A stretch of 64,000 nucleotides of DNA from Acetobacter cibinongensis (GTDB lineage: Bacteria > Pseudomonadota > Alphaproteobacteria > Acetobacterales > Acetobacteraceae): NCBI RefSeq assembly GCF_000963925.1, contig NZ_BAMV01000002.1:1-64000 (forward strand), in the 5' to 3' direction. Each line of letters starts with the position of its first letter. Within the stretch, counting starts at the first letter, position 1. This document shows positions 17,436 to 27,161 of this stretch, one piece after another. The notes beneath the pieces were generated by a model. The model was not told the origin of the DNA, did no database searches, and worked only from the letters and a program-made list of their open reading frames with translations. Made by a program: the position numbers and the translations under genes.

Positions 17436-17855
17436 TCAGGCTGTAGGCACAGCCTCAGCAGCACCATCATCCAGTGCAGCGCCCCACATTTTTTCAAGGC
17501 CATACAGTTCACGCGCTTCTGGTTTGAACAGATGCACAACAATGTCACCTGTATCCAGCAGCACCCAGTCAGAGCCGTTTGCGCCTTCAATGGTCATGCG
17601 CTTGAGGCCAATTTCCTTGAGTTTACGCTCAATATGCTGGGCCATGGCAGCAATCTGCCGGTCAGCCAGACCAGTTGCAATCACCATTTTGTCTGCAAAA
17701 GACGCACGACCTGTCAGGTCGATCACAACGATGTCTTCGGCCTTATCATCATCCAGACTGGTGGTGATGAGGGTCAGTGCCTGCTCCAGCACGTCAGGCG
17801 CAATAGGCTCACGCTTGGCTTTTTTGGGGCCGGACGTAGCCGCTTTTTTGCGCAC
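17436..17855 (-). CDS. rsfS: Ribosome silencing factor RsfS (start uncertain)
   Basis: The RsfS/Iojap domain (about residues 18-125) has DDDKAEDIVVIDLTGRASFAD and the C-terminal GSDWVLLDTGDIVVHLF. RsfS binds uL14 on the 50S subunit and blocks subunit joining in starvation. The given start is the only GTG. The frame remains open 41 codons further upstream, to an ATA at 17979-17981 that has AGGAG seven bases before it and overlaps the nadD stop (ATAA). That extension is Lys/Ala/Thr-rich. See findings for the ATA-start hypothesis. Confidence 0.88.
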   Translation of the reverse strand: MRKKAATSGPKKAKREPIAPDVLEQALTLITTSLDDDKAEDIVVIDLTGRASFADKMVIATGLADRQIAAMAQHIERKLKEIGLKRMTIEGANGSDWVLLDTGDIVVHLFKPEARELYGLEKMWGAALDDGAAEAVPTA

Positions 17856-17977
17856 GGAGCCTGTCGCTGCAACAGCGCCAGCCAGTTTGGTACGGGAAGA
17901 TGCTGTTTTGGCAGCACCTGTTTTGGTAGCCGAGGCCGCGCGGGTACGCTTTGGCGTCTCGGAGGGAGGCTGAGTGG

Positions 17978-18655
17978 TTATGACCGTTCTCCTGAGTGTG
18001 ACAGACCAGATGGGGTTATGTGGCTTGCACCACTGTCAAACGCCCCGCTCTGGCGGATAGATGTTGCAGATATACCGGTTTGTCGCCCTGGAAGAAACGC
18101 CCATACCGGGGGTTTTAATGTTGGCAGCAAGGCTGCCCGGCGGGCAGGTATACGCCACCGCGCCATATAGTGCCCCGCCACCCCATGCAAGGCAGCGGTG
18201 TTCTGCCCGGGTCTGGGCATAACGGCTATGGGCACTTGTTTAACAAGATTTTTCCACCCTTTCCAACGGGACAGGGTTGCAAAGCCATCTGCCCCCGTCA
18301 GCCAGACAAACTGCACGGCTGGAAAACGCCGGTGCAGTTTGCGCACCGTATCCAGCGTGTAGCGGGTACCGAGTCGGGCCTCAATATCCGTTGCAATCAG
18401 CCGGTGGCCATCAACCAGCGCCAGCACAGACGCCATACGTCTCGCAAATGGTGCCATTCCCTCAACGGCCTTAAGCGGATTACCGGGGGAGACCATGAAC
18501 CAAACCTGATCCAGCTTCAAAGCTTGTAAGGCCCTGCGCGCAATGGCGAGATGCCCTGCATGGGCAGGGTTGAAGGACCCACCAAGAAGGCCAATACGCG
18601 TATGGCGGCCATCTCCATACAGGGGAACATGGCCCGACTTGGCAACCTGCCTCAG
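17978..18655 (-). CDS. nadD: Nicotinate-nucleotide adenylyltransferase (no canonical start)
   Basis: NadD makes nicotinate adenine dinucleotide in NAD synthesis. The nucleotidyltransferase signature GLLGGSFNPAHAGHL is in frame, followed by LDQVWFMVSPGNPLK, FVWLTGADG and ISATSIRQ. Between the upstream TGA and this signature the frame has no ATG, GTG or TTG. The first TTG (18520) lies after the catalytic motif and cannot be the real start. The best candidates are a CTG at 18655, overlapping the proA stop as CTGA, or a CTG at 18622. The coordinates use the former, giving about 225 residues. Confidence 0.8.
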   Translation of the reverse strand: MRQVAKSGHVPLYGDGRHTRIGLLGGSFNPAHAGHLAIARRALQALKLDQVWFMVSPGNPLKAVEGMAPFARRMASVLALVDGHRLIATDIEARLGTRYTLDTVRKLHRRFPAVQFVWLTGADGFATLSRWKGWKNLVKQVPIAVMPRPGQNTAALHGVAGHYMARWRIPARRAALLPTLKPPVWAFLPGRQTGISATSIRQSGAFDSGASHITPSGLSHSGERS

Positions 18656-19968
18656 GACCGAACCTGCCCGGTGCCCACCACCTCATATCGGAAGGTTGTC
18701 AACTGCTCGACCCCAACAGGGCCACGCGCATGGAAACGGCCAGTGGCAATACCAATTTCTGCCCCAAAACCAAACTCGCCCCCATCACAGAACTGGGTAG
18801 AGGCATTCCACATGACAACAGCACTATCCGTCCCGGTCATGAAGCGATTAGCCACGGCTTCATCCGCCGTCACAATAGCCTCCGTATGGGAAGACCCAAA
18901 GCGGCTGATATGGTCCAGCGCCTCGTCTACCCCATCCACAACCGCAATATTCAGCACGGCATCCAGCCATTCCGTTCTGAAATCCTGCTCCGTAGCCGCT
19001 GGCAGCGTGGGGACGATCTCCCGCGCTGCGGCATCGGCTTTGAAGGTGCATCCGAATTCAGCCAGATCCGCCACGATAGACGGAAGCAGGGTTGGGGCAA
19101 TGGCGGCATCAATCAGCAGGGTTTCCGTAGCACCGCAAATGCCAGTCCGGCGCATTTTGGCATTCAGCACAATACGGCGGGCCATGCCGTGGTCTGCTGC
19201 GGCATGCACATAGGTGTGGCACAGCCCGTCAGCGTGAGCCAGAACCGGCACCCGAGCATCCTTCTGCACACGCTCAACCAGCGAGCGCCCTCCACGGGGA
19301 ATAAGTAGATCAACCAACCCGGAGGCACCGAGCATTTCTGCTACATGCTTACGGTCAGCATCCGGGGCGATCAGCACGGCATCTTCCGGTAGGTCTGCGG
19401 CACGCAGCCCAGCCTGCATGGCGGCATGAATGGCACGGGCACTGTGTAGGCTTTCAGAGCCACCCCGCAGCAATACGGCATTGCCGGACTTGATGCACAG
19501 GCCAGCAGCATCTGCCCCTACATTTGGGCGGCTTTCATAAATAACGCCAATAACGCCCACCGGTGTTGCCACACGGCGAATACGCAGGCCGTTAGGGCGT
19601 GTCCATTCTTCCAGAACGCGCCCTACAGGGTCTGGCAGATCCGCCATGTCCTCAAGGCCGCGCGCAATGGCTTCAATACGTTCCGGGGTAAGGGTAAGCC
19701 GGTCGCGGAAGGCATCTTTTGCTGTTGAGGCAGCAAGATCCTTGGCATTGGCTTCCAAAATGGTATCGGACGCCTCACGCAGGGCGGCGGCGGCTGCCCA
19801 GAGTGCCCTATCCCGCGCTGAAGTAGGGCTGGTGGCCAGAGTGCGTGCCGCAAGCCGTGCCCGTTTTGCCAGAGCCGTCATTGGCCCCGGTGCGGAGGCA
19901 GACATAGCCTGCGTTACCGTACTCTCCGCTCCGTCTTCATGCGCCTGCATGGCGTCCTTCATCCTCAT
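18652..19968 (-). CDS. proA: Gamma-glutamyl phosphate reductase
   Basis: A 438-residue aldehyde-dehydrogenase-fold enzyme reducing gamma-glutamyl phosphate to glutamate semialdehyde in proline synthesis. The active-site Cys is visible in RRTGICGATETLLID. The ATP/NADPH-fold segment VGVIGVIYESRPNVG, the LPRGG-like LIPRGGRSLV and the terminal FRYEVVGTGQVRS are typical. An alternative start at 19950 has AAGGA just upstream and may be the true one. The stop overlaps the apparent nadD start, giving a proA-nadD-rsfS-rlmH string. Confidence 0.96.
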   Translation of the reverse strand: MRMKDAMQAHEDGAESTVTQAMSASAPGPMTALAKRARLAARTLATSPTSARDRALWAAAAALREASDTILEANAKDLAASTAKDAFRDRLTLTPERIEAIARGLEDMADLPDPVGRVLEEWTRPNGLRIRRVATPVGVIGVIYESRPNVGADAAGLCIKSGNAVLLRGGSESLHSARAIHAAMQAGLRAADLPEDAVLIAPDADRKHVAEMLGASGLVDLLIPRGGRSLVERVQKDARVPVLAHADGLCHTYVHAAADHGMARRIVLNAKMRRTGICGATETLLIDAAIAPTLLPSIVADLAEFGCTFKADAAAREIVPTLPAATEQDFRTEWLDAVLNIAVVDGVDEALDHISRFGSSHTEAIVTADEAVANRFMTGTDSAVVMWNASTQFCDGGEFGFGAEIGIATGRFHARGPVGVEQLTTFRYEVVGTGQVRS

Positions 19969-20001
19969 TTTTGTTTGTATGAACCCGACAAGCCTAGCGG
20001 A

Positions 20002-21096
20002 TCATACGTTAAAGCGGAACAACAGAACGTCACCATCCTGCACAACATACTCCCGGCCTTCAATGCGCAGGCGTCCCGCTTCCTTGGCCCCGGCCTCACC
20101 GTTATACTGAACGTAGTCTTTATACGCGATGGTTTCGCAGGCAATGAAGCCACGCTCAAAGTCGTTATGGATAACAGCCGCTGCCTGTGGCGCTTTTGTG
20201 CCTGCGATAATGGTCCATGCGCGTGCTTCCTTGGGGCCTACGGTAAAGTAGGTCCGCAAGCCCAGCAGGCCATACCCTGCGGCAATAACACGGTCCAACC
20301 CGCTGTCTTTCAGGCCCAGACCGTCCAGAAACTCGCGGCGTTCTTCATCCGCCAACTGGCTGACTTCGGCCTCGATGGCTGCGGACACAACAACAACGGC
20401 AGCGCCTTCTGCATCGGCCTTGGCTTTGACTGCGGCAGAAAACGCGTTGCCGGTGGATGCTGACTCTTCATCCACGTTGCAGACATACAGCACAGGCTTG
20501 GTGGTCATGAGCTGCAAGCGGTTTACAGCTTCTTCCTGCCCTGCCGGAATGGCGGTACGGGCAGGTTTGCCTTCTTTCAGAGCTTCAATCAGCGGTTCCG
20601 CCACGGCCAGCTGGGCCATAGCCTCGGCATCACGATTCTTGGCGCGTTTCTGAAGAGCGGGCAGGCGTTTTTCGAGCGAGTCGAGGTCCGCCAGCATCAG
20701 CTCGGTTTCAATGATTTCAGAATCACGCACGGGGTCCACGCCGCCTTCAACATGCGTAATGTCATCATCTTCAAAGCAGCGCAGCACGTGAATAATGGCA
20801 TCAACTTCACGGATATTGGCCAGAAACTGATTTCCCAGCCCTTCCCCGCGGGAGGCACCACGGACCAGGCCCGCAATATCCACAAACTCAAGGCTGGTCG
20901 GGACTGTCTTCTGGGACTTGCCAATTTCAACCAGCTTTTCCAGCCGGGGGTCAGGCACAGCCACGCGGCCCACGTTAGGCTCAATCGTGCAGAACGGGTA
21001 ATTGGCAGCCTGAGCGGTTGCCGTTGCCGTCAGTGCGTTAAAGAGTGTGGACTTGCCCACATTGGGCAGACCGACAATACCGCAGTTAAACCCCAT
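20002..21096 (-). CDS. ychF: Redox-regulated OBG-type ATPase YchF
   Basis: A 364-residue member of the Obg/YchF P-loop family. G1 is GLPNVGKSTLFNALT, followed by NYPFCTIEPNVGRV, the switch region DIAGLVRGASRGEGLGNQFL, and a C-terminal TGS domain from about residue 280 (RTYFTVGPKEARAWT to DVLLFRFNV). YchF prefers ATP and is linked to ribosome and oxidative-stress functions. Its ATG overlaps the pth stop by one base (TGATG). Confidence 0.97.
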   Translation of the reverse strand: MGFNCGIVGLPNVGKSTLFNALTATATAQAANYPFCTIEPNVGRVAVPDPRLEKLVEIGKSQKTVPTSLEFVDIAGLVRGASRGEGLGNQFLANIREVDAIIHVLRCFEDDDITHVEGGVDPVRDSEIIETELMLADLDSLEKRLPALQKRAKNRDAEAMAQLAVAEPLIEALKEGKPARTAIPAGQEEAVNRLQLMTTKPVLYVCNVDEESASTGNAFSAAVKAKADAEGAAVVVVSAAIEAEVSQLADEERREFLDGLGLKDSGLDRVIAAGYGLLGLRTYFTVGPKEARAWTIIAGTKAPQAAAVIHNDFERGFIACETIAYKDYVQYNGEAGAKEAGRLRIEGREYVVQDGDVLLFRFNV

Positions 21097-21677
21097 CAGC
21101 CCTTACTCCCTTCTGGCAACGCAACCTGCGTCATGAATTTTTCTGGCTGGCCATCGGCCAGCAGCGGCGCGGCGGCCGCCATTTTATCCAGCAGTGGCTC
21201 CAGCCAGTCCTGCCGGTCTATCTCTGTAAAATTACCAAGCACCCACCCATGTACGCGCTCTTTTGCGCCGGGGTGCCCAATACCAATACGCACCCGCCAG
21301 TAATCGGGGGTGCCAAGCATTTTGTCCATTGAGCGCAGGCCATTATGGCCAGCGGCCCCACCTGCACGCTTCACACGGACCTTGCCGGGGGCAAGATCCA
21401 GCTCATCATGGAAGGCGGTAATCTGCTCCGGCGCTATCTTATAGAACGCAGCCGCTTCCTGCACGCTATCGCCAGAACGATTCATGTAAGTCATGGGGCG
21501 CAGCAGCAAAACGCGCTGCGTGCCAATACGGCCTTCTGCCGTCTCGCCCTTAAAGCGGGAGCGCCATGGTGAAAACCCATAGCGATCGGCAATGGCTTCT
21601 ACAGCCATAAAGCCAACATTGTGCCTATGTCGGCGCATGGACGGCTCAGGATTACCAAGCCCGGCCCAGAGCAACAT
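21096..21677 (-). CDS. pth: Peptidyl-tRNA hydrolase
   Basis: A Pth enzyme of about 193 residues that recycles peptidyl-tRNA released from stalled ribosomes. Conserved elements are LLWAGLGNPEPSMRRHRHNVGF, with the catalytic His in HNVGF, then PMTYMNRSG, FHDELDLAPGKVRVK and GGAAGHNGLRSM. The start at 21677 has AGGA six bases upstream; the frame extends to 21728 but that lacks support. It is coupled to ychF, with rplY upstream in the same direction, the usual rplY-pth-ychF order. Confidence 0.96.
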   Translation of the reverse strand: MLLWAGLGNPEPSMRRHRHNVGFMAVEAIADRYGFSPWRSRFKGETAEGRIGTQRVLLLRPMTYMNRSGDSVQEAAAFYKIAPEQITAFHDELDLAPGKVRVKRAGGAAGHNGLRSMDKMLGTPDYWRVRIGIGHPGAKERVHGWVLGNFTEIDRQDWLEPLLDKMAAAAPLLADGQPEKFMTQVALPEGSKG

Positions 21678-21774
21678 CACTGGTCCTGTATCGTTATAAA
21701 ATAAGCCGGGGGCACATGCACCACGCATGTACCCCCACCCTTATTCATCAGGTCAGAAAAACTGTCCTGACAGA

Positions 21775-22383
21775 TTAGGAAGCAGCTTCTTCCGTTTCTT
21801 CGTCAGCTTCATCAACGCTTGGAGCAGCGATGGTCGCAATAACGAAGTTAGGCGTGTGGTTGGTTGGGGTTACGTTTTCCGTACCCTTCAGGTCTTCCCA
21901 ACGCACGTTGTCGTTGATGTCGAGCGTAGACAGATCCACGGAGAAGAATTCCGGAATGTGTTCTGCATCGGTTTCAACTTCAACGGTGTGACGCACAACG
22001 TTCAGCACGCCACCACGCTTCAGGCCAGGAGCCTTGTCTTCACCTGTGATGTGAACGGAGACTTCAACGGTCACGCGCTGGCCTGCTGCCAGACGCATGA
22101 AATCAACATGTTCTGGTGTGTCTTTAACCGGGTGCAGCTGAATGTCACGAATCAGGGCGCGCTCGGTAGAACCACCTTCAACCTTGATTTCGTAAACGCG
22201 TGAGCGCCAGCCAGAAGCCTGAATGCCTTTGATCACGATACGGGGGTCGAGTGCGATCAGGGCAGGTTCTTTACCAGCACCATAAACAACTGCCGGCACC
22301 AGACCAGCACGCCTCGTTGCACGCGCTGCCCCCTTACCAGCCTTCGCGCGCACTGAAGCTTGGATAGATGTAATTTTGGACAC
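21775..22383 (-). CDS. rplY: Ribosomal protein bL25 (Ctc form)
   Basis: A 202-residue long-form bL25 with the 5S rRNA-binding domain first (about 1-95: [39 protein letters not shown]) and the Ctc/TL5 C-terminal beta domain after. It ends in an acidic Glu/Asp tail ([12 protein letters not shown]). Translation starts at a GTG with AGGAG eight bases upstream on the minus strand. It begins a rplY-pth-ychF string. Confidence 0.96.
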   Translation of the reverse strand: MSKITSIQASVRAKAGKGAARATRRAGLVPAVVYGAGKEPALIALDPRIVIKGIQASGWRSRVYEIKVEGGSTERALIRDIQLHPVKDTPEHVDFMRLAAGQRVTVEVSVHITGEDKAPGLKRGGVLNVVRHTVEVETDAEHIPEFFSVDLSTLDINDNVRWEDLKGTENVTPTNHTPNFVIATIAAPSVDEADEETEEAAS

Positions 22384-22580
22384 GTTGAATTCTCCTAAAA
22401 CCAAAACATACAGGCCTCCAGGGGTGCCTGCACGGTGCGGTGCCCTTAGCGGAAAACTGCCCTTAAAGCAATGCTGCCGTGGGGTGCATTGACGCAGGCC
22501 AGCCGCCATGCCAGCCAGAAAGCACAGCCGGGCCGAGCCTTTGCCGCCCTTATACCCTGACCCCAAGCCCTTGGTTTACA

Positions 22581-23627
22581 ATGACAGACACCGCCCCACC
22601 CCAGCAATTTGCCAGCGACAATTACAGCGGTATATGCCCGCAAGCGCTGGAAGCCATTACCCGTGCCTCCGCCGCGGGCTCCACCCCCGCTTATGGGGAC
22701 GATCCGTGGACTCGGCTGGCGGAAGACGCCATCCGCACCCTTTTTGGCACCGATGCTGCGGTATTTTTCGTGTTCAACGGTACAGCTGCCAATGCACTGA
22801 CCCTTGCAACACTTTGCCCGCCTTATTGCAGCATTATTGCCACCGACATTGCCCACGCTGAAACGTCAGAACGAGGTGCGCCGGAGTTCTTTACTGGCGG
22901 CAGCAAGGTGATGACACCGCCCTGCCCGGAAGGAAAACTGACGCCTGCCGCCATCAAGCTGTGCTGCCGCAAAACGCAGAGTTTTCAGGCTTCCACCCCG
23001 GCCGTTGTGACCATTACCCAACCCACTGAAAACGGGCTGCTCTACACAGCAGAAGAAATCAAGGCACTGTCCGACACCTGTAGGGAACATGGGCTGAAGC
23101 TACATATGGATGGTGCGCGCCTTGCCAATGCCGTTGCCGCTCTGGGCTGCACACCTGCCGCCATAACCTGGGAAGTGGGGGTAGATGCACTCAGCTTTGG
23201 TGGCACCAAAAACGGGATGGCCGTAGGGGATGCTGTGGTGTTTTTTGACCGCAGTTTGGCCCGGGGCTTTGCAGAGCGGGCGAAACAGGGCGGCCAGGTG
23301 GCCTCCAAAATGCGGTTTCTCTCCGCCCCGTGGCTCAGCATGATTAAAAACGGTGCCTGGCTTGAAAATGCCCGCCACGCCAATGAGAGCGCCCGCTTCT
23401 TTGCCCAGAGCATTGCGGATGTACCAAACCTGCGTCTCGCATGGGCGGTGGACAGCAACAGCGTTTTCCTGCTGTTGCCAGAACAAGCTGCCAATACCCT
23501 GCGGGCTCAAGGTTGGCGATTCTATACCATGTTTGGCGGCGCAGCCCGTTTCCTGTTCGGGTGGGATGCCAAGCCGGAGGCCATAAAGGCACTGGCAAAC
23601 GCTATTCGTGCCGCCATGGGCGGGTGA
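22581..23627 (+). CDS. ltaE: Low-specificity L-threonine aldolase
   Basis: A PLP-dependent beta-eliminating-lyase-fold enzyme of about 348 residues cleaving threonine or allo-threonine to glycine and acetaldehyde. Visible features are FASDNYSGICPQALEAI at the start, the GTAANALTL and HMDGARLANAVAALG segments, and the PLP lysine in LSFGGTKNGMAVGDAVVFF. The ATG at 22581 matches the family N-terminus. It is divergent from rplY. Confidence 0.9.
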   Translation: MTDTAPPQQFASDNYSGICPQALEAITRASAAGSTPAYGDDPWTRLAEDAIRTLFGTDAAVFFVFNGTAANALTLATLCPPYCSIIATDIAHAETSERGAPEFFTGGSKVMTPPCPEGKLTPAAIKLCCRKTQSFQASTPAVVTITQPTENGLLYTAEEIKALSDTCREHGLKLHMDGARLANAVAALGCTPAAITWEVGVDALSFGGTKNGMAVGDAVVFFDRSLARGFAERAKQGGQVASKMRFLSAPWLSMIKNGAWLENARHANESARFFAQSIADVPNLRLAWAVDSNSVFLLLPEQAANTLRAQGWRFYTMFGGAARFLFGWDAKPEAIKALANAIRAAMGG

Positions 23628-23750
23628 ATTAACGCCTTGATCTTGACAGATGGGTAGCGCCCCGGCTTCCTCCCGCGCATAAAGAGCAACCTAGAGCACA
23701 AAACGCCCCCTGCGCGGCAGGCGCAGCGGGCCAAAATTCAGGACGAGACC

Positions 23751-25547
23751 ATGCACCCTTACCGTACCCATAGCTGCTCGGCCCTTCGCGCCAGCGATGC
23801 CGGCACCACAGCCCGCCTGTCTGGCTGGGTTCATAGCAAGCGGGACCACGGCGGGCTGCTGTTTATTGACCTGCGTGACGAAACCGGCATGACGCAGATT
23901 GTTATTCCGGCAGGTGCTCCGGCCCTGAGCACAGCCGAAAACATCCGCGTTGAAAGCGTGATTACGGTTACCGGTGATGTGGTTGAACGCGCCGAAGGCA
24001 CCCGCAACCCTGACCTTGCTACCGGTGACATTGAAGTGCGCGCGCAGGAATTTGTGGTGCAGTCCGCTGCCGCCGTGCTGCCTTTTCAGGTCGCTGGCCA
24101 CGAAAACTACCCTGAAGACCTGCGCCTGCGTTACCGCTACATTGACCTGCGCCGTGACAGCGTGCACCGCAACATGCTGCTGCGTGCCCGCGTTATCCAG
24201 AGCATGCGCCGCCGCATGACGGATCTGGGCTTTATTGAACTCCAGACCCCCATTCTCACTGCGTCCTCCCCGGAAGGTGCGCGTGACTTCCTGGTGCCCG
24301 CCCGTATGCACCCCGGCAAGTTCTACGCCCTGCCGCAGGCCCCGCAACAATTCAAACAGCTTGCCATGGTGGCCGGCTTTGACCGCTACTTCCAGATTGC
24401 TCCCTGCTTCCGTGACGAAGCCTCCCGTGCTGACCGCTCACCGGGTGAGTTCTATCAGCTCGACTTCGAGATGGCTTTCGCAACGCAGGACGAAGTGTTC
24501 GCAACACTGGAAGATGTCATGTCCGGCCTGTTTACCGAATTTGGTAATGGCCGCACCGTCAGCCAGGCTCCCTTTGAGCGCATCCCTTACGCGCACTCCA
24601 TGAAGGTTTATGGGTCTGACAAACCTGACCTGCGTAACCCGCTGCTGATTTCTGACGTAACGGAAGAGTTTGCAAATTCTGGCTTTGGGCTGTTCTCCCG
24701 TATTGCGGCTGACGGTGGCGAAATTCGCGCCATTCCCGCCCCCGGTGCAGGCGACAAGCCACGCGGGTTCTTTGACAAGCTGAACACCTGGGCGCGTGAA
24801 GCCGGTGCTGGTGGTCTGGGTTACATCATTTTTGCAGAAGATGGTGGCAAAGGCCCGATTGCCAAAAACCTTGAAGCTGACCGCGTAGAGGCCATTCGCA
24901 CCAAAATGGGCCTGAAGGCGGGAGATGCCGTGTTCTTTGCCGCCGGTAAAGGCGATGATGTTGTGAAGTTCTCTGGCCTTGTGCGGACACGCATTGCGGA
25001 AGAACTCGACCTAGTTGAAAAAAATGCGTTCCGTTTCTGCTGGATTACCGATTTCCCGATGTACGAAATGAATGAGGAAACCGGCCGCATTGACTTCTCG
25101 CACAACCCTTTCTCCATGCCACAGGGTGGGCTTGACGCGCTGAACAGCAAAAACCCGCTGGAAATCAACGCCTATCAGTATGACATTGTGTGTAACGGCA
25201 TTGAACTGTCTTCCGGCGCTATCCGTAACCATCTGCCGGAAGTCATGATCCGCGCGTTTGAAATTGCCGGCTACCCGGAAAGCGTTGTGGAAGAGCGCTT
25301 TGGGGGTATGCTCAATGCCTTCCGCTATGGCGCACCACCGCACGGTGGGTCTGCTCCGGGTGTGGACCGTATCGTCATGCTGCTGGCTGACGAGCCCAAC
25401 ATTCGTGAGGTTATTCTCTTCCCGCTGAACCAGCAGGGTGAAGACCTGATGATGTGTGCTCCGGCAACGGTTGAACCAGCCCGCCTGAAAGAACTCTCTC
25501 TGGCGCTGGATCTGCCGAAGCCCAAGCCTGTTATCAAAAAAGACTAA
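23751..25547 (+). CDS. aspS: Aspartate-tRNA ligase
   Basis: A 598-residue class II synthetase: OB-fold anticodon domain (1-110, [21 protein letters not shown]), catalytic core with motif 2 in [22 protein letters not shown], the bacterial GAD insertion (about 300-420), and motif 3 in [19 protein letters not shown]. This is the long bacterial type, which in alphaproteobacteria is often non-discriminating, charging tRNA-Asn too if a GatCAB system is present. A hairpin terminator follows. Confidence 0.97.
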   Translation: MHPYRTHSCSALRASDAGTTARLSGWVHSKRDHGGLLFIDLRDETGMTQIVIPAGAPALSTAENIRVESVITVTGDVVERAEGTRNPDLATGDIEVRAQEFVVQSAAAVLPFQVAGHENYPEDLRLRYRYIDLRRDSVHRNMLLRARVIQSMRRRMTDLGFIELQTPILTASSPEGARDFLVPARMHPGKFYALPQAPQQFKQLAMVAGFDRYFQIAPCFRDEASRADRSPGEFYQLDFEMAFATQDEVFATLEDVMSGLFTEFGNGRTVSQAPFERIPYAHSMKVYGSDKPDLRNPLLISDVTEEFANSGFGLFSRIAADGGEIRAIPAPGAGDKPRGFFDKLNTWAREAGAGGLGYIIFAEDGGKGPIAKNLEADRVEAIRTKMGLKAGDAVFFAAGKGDDVVKFSGLVRTRIAEELDLVEKNAFRFCWITDFPMYEMNEETGRIDFSHNPFSMPQGGLDALNSKNPLEINAYQYDIVCNGIELSSGAIRNHLPEVMIRAFEIAGYPESVVEERFGGMLNAFRYGAPPHGGSAPGVDRIVMLLADEPNIREVILFPLNQQGEDLMMCAPATVEPARLKELSLALDLPKPKPVIKKD

Positions 25548-25561
25548 ACTTCTGCCTTTTC

Positions 25562-25595
25562 GCATCCGGGGTGGTTGCACCGCCACGCCGGATGC
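25562..25595 (+). terminator. Rho-independent-type terminator of aspS
   Basis: GCATCCGG (25562-25569) pairs with CCGGATGC (25588-25595), with an inner GTGG/CCAC, followed by TCTTT. It sits 15 bases after the aspS stop and favours the eipB start at 25611 rather than upstream. Confidence 0.75.
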
Positions 25596-25610
25596 TCTTT
25601 GCTGTCAGGC

Positions 25611-26507
25611 ATGATCGGATTACCGCCCTGCCTTTCAGCCGCCTTTAAGACCTCCCCGTCTTTCTTTCCGCGTAGCGCAGCATATCGCGGCATAAAAGCT
25701 GGCCTGCTGGTAGCCATTTCTTGTGCGCTTCCTTCTGTTGCCTTCTGTGCTGATACCCCCAGCCCCACTGCTGCCCCTGCTGTGCACCTCACCGGACAAC
25801 GGGCACAGTATGACCTAAGCCTTGCGGAAGTGTCCGGTGGCAATACACTGTCTGCCAGCGGCACCATGACCTACACCGTGCATGATACCTGCACGGCATG
25901 GTCTACCCAGCAGCATCTGGATATTCAAAGCTCCACCCGCAACAATGGCACGGTGCATCTGGTGTCTGATTACACCACACTGGAAAGCAAAGACGGCCAC
26001 CATATGACGTTTCGTACCGTTCAGAAATCAAACGGCGCCACCTTGCAAATAGTGTCTGGAGATGCCTCCCTGACACCCGGCGGTGGGGAAGTTCAGTACG
26101 AAAAACCGCTCAAAAAAACGCTTAAACTGCCCGCCAACACCCTGTTTCCCATGGCGCACACACTGGCCATTCTCATGGCCGCTGAAACCGCGAAAACTGA
26201 CCTATCCCCCATGCTGTTTGACGGCACTGGGGAGGATGGCGCGCAATATACCTATATTTCCACTCATGGGTGGGACAAGGTCAGTACAGCGCAGGCTCCA
26301 TCGCCCCTATTGGCCGCCCTGCCAAGCACACGTGTGCATGTGGCTTTTTTCAACACGACAGCCCGCGCCATGCTACCCGACTACGAGATGGGTATGCGCT
26401 ATTTTGCCAATGGTGTTTCTGATAAACTGGATATGGATTTTGGGGATTTCAGAATGGCAGGCACTCTTCAGTCCCTTTCCATTCCGGATAAGCCACACCA
26501 CTGTTAA
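25611..26507 (+). CDS. EipB-like (DUF1849) cell envelope protein
   Basis: A secreted protein of about 298 residues. A hydrophobic segment (AGLLVAISCALPSVAFCA) acts as the signal peptide, followed by a beta-rich DUF1849 domain starting at HLTGQRAQYDLSLAEVSGG. The family's two cysteines appear to be present: one in VHDTCTAW and one as the last residue (PHHC). In Brucella EipB these form a disulphide, and the protein supports envelope integrity in the periplasm. The start at 25611 is chosen because the upstream in-frame codon at 25575 lies inside the aspS terminator. Confidence 0.8.
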   Translation: MIGLPPCLSAAFKTSPSFFPRSAAYRGIKAGLLVAISCALPSVAFCADTPSPTAAPAVHLTGQRAQYDLSLAEVSGGNTLSASGTMTYTVHDTCTAWSTQQHLDIQSSTRNNGTVHLVSDYTTLESKDGHHMTFRTVQKSNGATLQIVSGDASLTPGGGEVQYEKPLKKTLKLPANTLFPMAHTLAILMAAETAKTDLSPMLFDGTGEDGAQYTYISTHGWDKVSTAQAPSPLLAALPSTRVHVAFFNTTARAMLPDYEMGMRYFANGVSDKLDMDFGDFRMAGTLQSLSIPDKPHHC

Positions 26508-26570
26508 AATACGTGGTCTTGCAGAACTGAAGGTGCCAGACCCCGCACCGTAGTCACTGGCTCTGGCGTG

Positions 26571-26599
26571 AAAAGGTGAGCCTTATGCCAAGGCTCGCC
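26571..26599 (-). terminator. Terminator after the 26606 gene
   Basis: GGTGAGCCTT (26575-26584) and AAGGCTCGCC (26590-26599) form a 10-bp stem with one G-T pair. Read on the minus strand the stem is followed by TTTT, giving a classical terminator for the leftward gene. It could also stop eipB from the other side. Confidence 0.7.
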
Positions 26600-26605
26600 C
26601 TGCCA

Positions 26606-27145
26606 TTATTGTGCAGGCGCTGTACGCAAAATAGCAATCAGGTCCTGCAACTCTGTCTGCTTGGCTTTCAACAACGCCACGTTTTTGGGGTCAGGCTGTG
26701 CCATCTGCGCTGTTTGCTGGTTGGGGGTCACATTCATCAGGCTACCCGTCAAGCCAACGCAGGTCAGGCTCATCACAAAGTCACGCGCGGTAAAATTGTT
26801 GGCTTTGAGAATAGCATCCAGACCCGGCACTTTTTCGACCATAGCAATCTGCTCGTCCAGAGACATACCAACCCGCCCCGGAGGCTGGATGTTGGCTGCA
26901 TGAATAGCCTTAAGCGTGTTGGTAAGTCGTGGCAGAACATCTGCCTTCAACGGGTAGTGTAACGCTGTTTCCATATCATGGCGCAGGGTCTTAACCTGCT
27001 CGTCCGACAGGGTCGGCTGTGCGCCTTGGGCTGGTCCTGTCACTGCCGTGCTCTGCGCCAAGGCAGCATGAGCGCCTAGGGTCACTGTCAGAACAACAGC
27101 GGCATACTTACCGACAAATGAAACGCTCTTTTTGGTATAAGACAT
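26606..27145 (-). CDS. Periplasmic protein of unknown function
   Basis: A 179-residue protein with a clear signal peptide (MSYTKKSVSFVGKYAAVVLT to ALAQ). The mature region is helical and unremarkable, with VKTLRHDMETALHYPLK, a segment FTARDFVMSLTCVGLTGSLM containing its only cysteine, and a C-terminal KQTELQDLIAILRTAPAQ. No domain is recognised. The start at 27145 has GGAG upstream, though a little far. It follows the M29 peptidase by 16 bases and is probably cotranscribed. Confidence 0.7.
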   Translation of the reverse strand: MSYTKKSVSFVGKYAAVVLTVTLGAHAALAQSTAVTGPAQGAQPTLSDEQVKTLRHDMETALHYPLKADVLPRLTNTLKAIHAANIQPPGRVGMSLDEQIAMVEKVPGLDAILKANNFTARDFVMSLTCVGLTGSLMNVTPNQQTAQMAQPDPKNVALLKAKQTELQDLIAILRTAPAQ

Positions 27146-27161
27146 TTTTGAAACTTCTCCG

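Noticed and set aside
18480..18686. Frame with a normal ATG overlapping the start of nadD
   Set aside because: Its Trp/Pro/Cys-rich translation has no similarity to NadD; the GGSFNPAHAGH motif is in another frame.
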